Of a stretch of DNA of 64,000 nt, positions 63,560-64,000 are shown one piece after another. The position numbers were made by a program, and so were the translations under genes. The notes beneath the pieces are model-generated. The model saw only the letters and a list, made by a program, of their open reading frames with translations. It made no database searches and had not been told where the DNA came from. Source of the DNA: Agarilytica rhodophyticola (GTDB taxonomy: Bacteria > Pseudomonadota > Gammaproteobacteria > Pseudomonadales > Cellvibrionaceae); assembly GCF_002157225.2 (NCBI RefSeq), contig NZ_CP020038.1:4742501-4806500 (forward strand). Direction: 5' to 3'. The stretch's first letter is position 1. Each line of letters opens with the position of its first letter.

Positions 63560-64000
63560 ATGCTTCGCTACATCATCTTTAGCATATTCTGCATAATCAT
63601 TTTAGGATGTACTACACCCACCAACACTAAGATTCAAGCTTCTGCCGATGATCGGCGCTATCAAAGCCGCCAATTGCCTGGAATCAGTTACAAACTTATA
63701 AAAAAGCTAGATGCAATATCGAGTCTAGTGATTCCCCCTGCAAACCAGCGAGGTATTATTAAGCCTGATTTCCCATCGGCTTTGGCCCTATTAAATGAAA
63801 TAGAAGATGATTGTAAACTAGGGTGTAATAACTATGAGAAATCTCAAATTCATAGGTACTACGGCTATATTTATTATCGACTTAATACACTTGAAAAGGC
63901 TAAGAGTGCTTATGATCAAGTATTAGCATACTCCCCTGATATACCCGTGGCAGTCGAGCTTGATACTTTACGTGCAGCACTAAATACCGCCGTTAAATTA
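63560..64000 (+). CDS. TPR lipoprotein, possibly of a TonB system (cut by window end)
   Basis: 147 codons to the end of the window. A lipoprotein signal sequence with lipobox IILGC covers residues 1-17. From about residue 95, YEKSQIHRYYGYIYYRLNTL and AKSAYDQVLAYSPDIP form tetratricopeptide repeats. The NYEKSQIHRYYGYIYY and DIPVAVELDTL pattern resembles the TPR proteins encoded at the end of TonB/ExbB/ExbD clusters of marine gammaproteobacteria; I recall this resemblance and cannot check it. AAGAAGGAATCATT precedes the ATG, a strong ribosome binding site. The rest of the gene lies outside. Confidence 0.75.
   Translation, partial: MLRYIIFSIFCIIILGCTTPTNTKIQASADDRRYQSRQLPGISYKLIKKLDAISSLVIPPANQRGIIKPDFPSALALLNEIEDDCKLGCNNYEKSQIHRYYGYIYYRLNTLEKAKSAYDQVLAYSPDIPVAVELDTLRAALNTAVKL

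Noticed and set aside
1-64000. tRNA genes, CRISPR arrays, prophage, classical riboswitches
   Set aside because: I looked for tRNA cloverleaf ends, repeat-spacer patterns, phage structural genes and known riboswitch cores and saw none that hold up.

Overview
The window looks like part of the chromosome of a marine gammaproteobacterium, possibly in the Cellvibrionales (Saccharophagus/Teredinibacter-like). This is an inference from moderate-to-low GC, an integron cassette array, TonB/PepSY iron-uptake genes and a large NRPS locus. No rRNA or tRNA gene is present to settle it.

Positions 1-7100 hold ordinary and hypothetical genes: a short-chain dehydrogenase with a clear terminator, a secreted DUF3103-type protein, an unrecognised 263-aa protein, a small lipoprotein, an AraC regulator next to an AhpD-like protein, and two small exported or anchored proteins.

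Positions 7119-14497 are a chromosomal integron. All cassette genes lie on the minus strand, and eight attC-like sites separate or follow them. The unusual part is a 625-bp module present twice (11018-11642 and 13873-14497, same length, about 97% identical by eye). It contains the attI-like junction, a perfect LexA box and the first ~98 codons of a dead integron integrase gene on the plus strand. Both copies share the same premature TAA and the same 3' truncation. One copy faces the array start. The other sits inside the array and cuts off a DUF3144 cassette gene that also carries a frameshift and two nonsense codons.

Positions 14853-56305 are one long minus-strand operon for a lipopeptide. 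In transcription order it holds a stand-alone Fe(II)/2-oxoglutarate aspartyl hydroxylase, five NRPS proteins with eight modules, a PvdE/SyrD-type ABC exporter and a FAAL-acyl-CoA dehydrogenase-ACP loading protein. Reading the adenylation pockets by eye gives acyl-(D)Asp-Dab-(D)Dab-Gly-Asp-Gly-Asp-X. The second hydroxylase is fused to the C-terminus of the third NRPS, and the next NRPS starts with a condensation-like domain whose active-site HH is PA, the expected look of an interface domain. The final thioesterase has Cys instead of Ser.

Positions 56820-64000, plus strand apart from PepSY, hold MbtH, diaminobutyrate aminotransferase (Dab supply), a TonB-dependent siderophore receptor, a convergent PepSY membrane protein, and the start of a TPR lipoprotein that may belong to a TonB system. 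Fur-box-like sequences lie in the divergent promoter, before the receptor and upstream of the last gene. Together this reads as an iron-regulated acyl-peptide siderophore locus with up to three beta-hydroxyaspartates and no hydroxamate or catechol genes in view. Its Asp-Gly-Asp-X tail also resembles the calcium-binding motif of acidic lipopeptide antibiotics.
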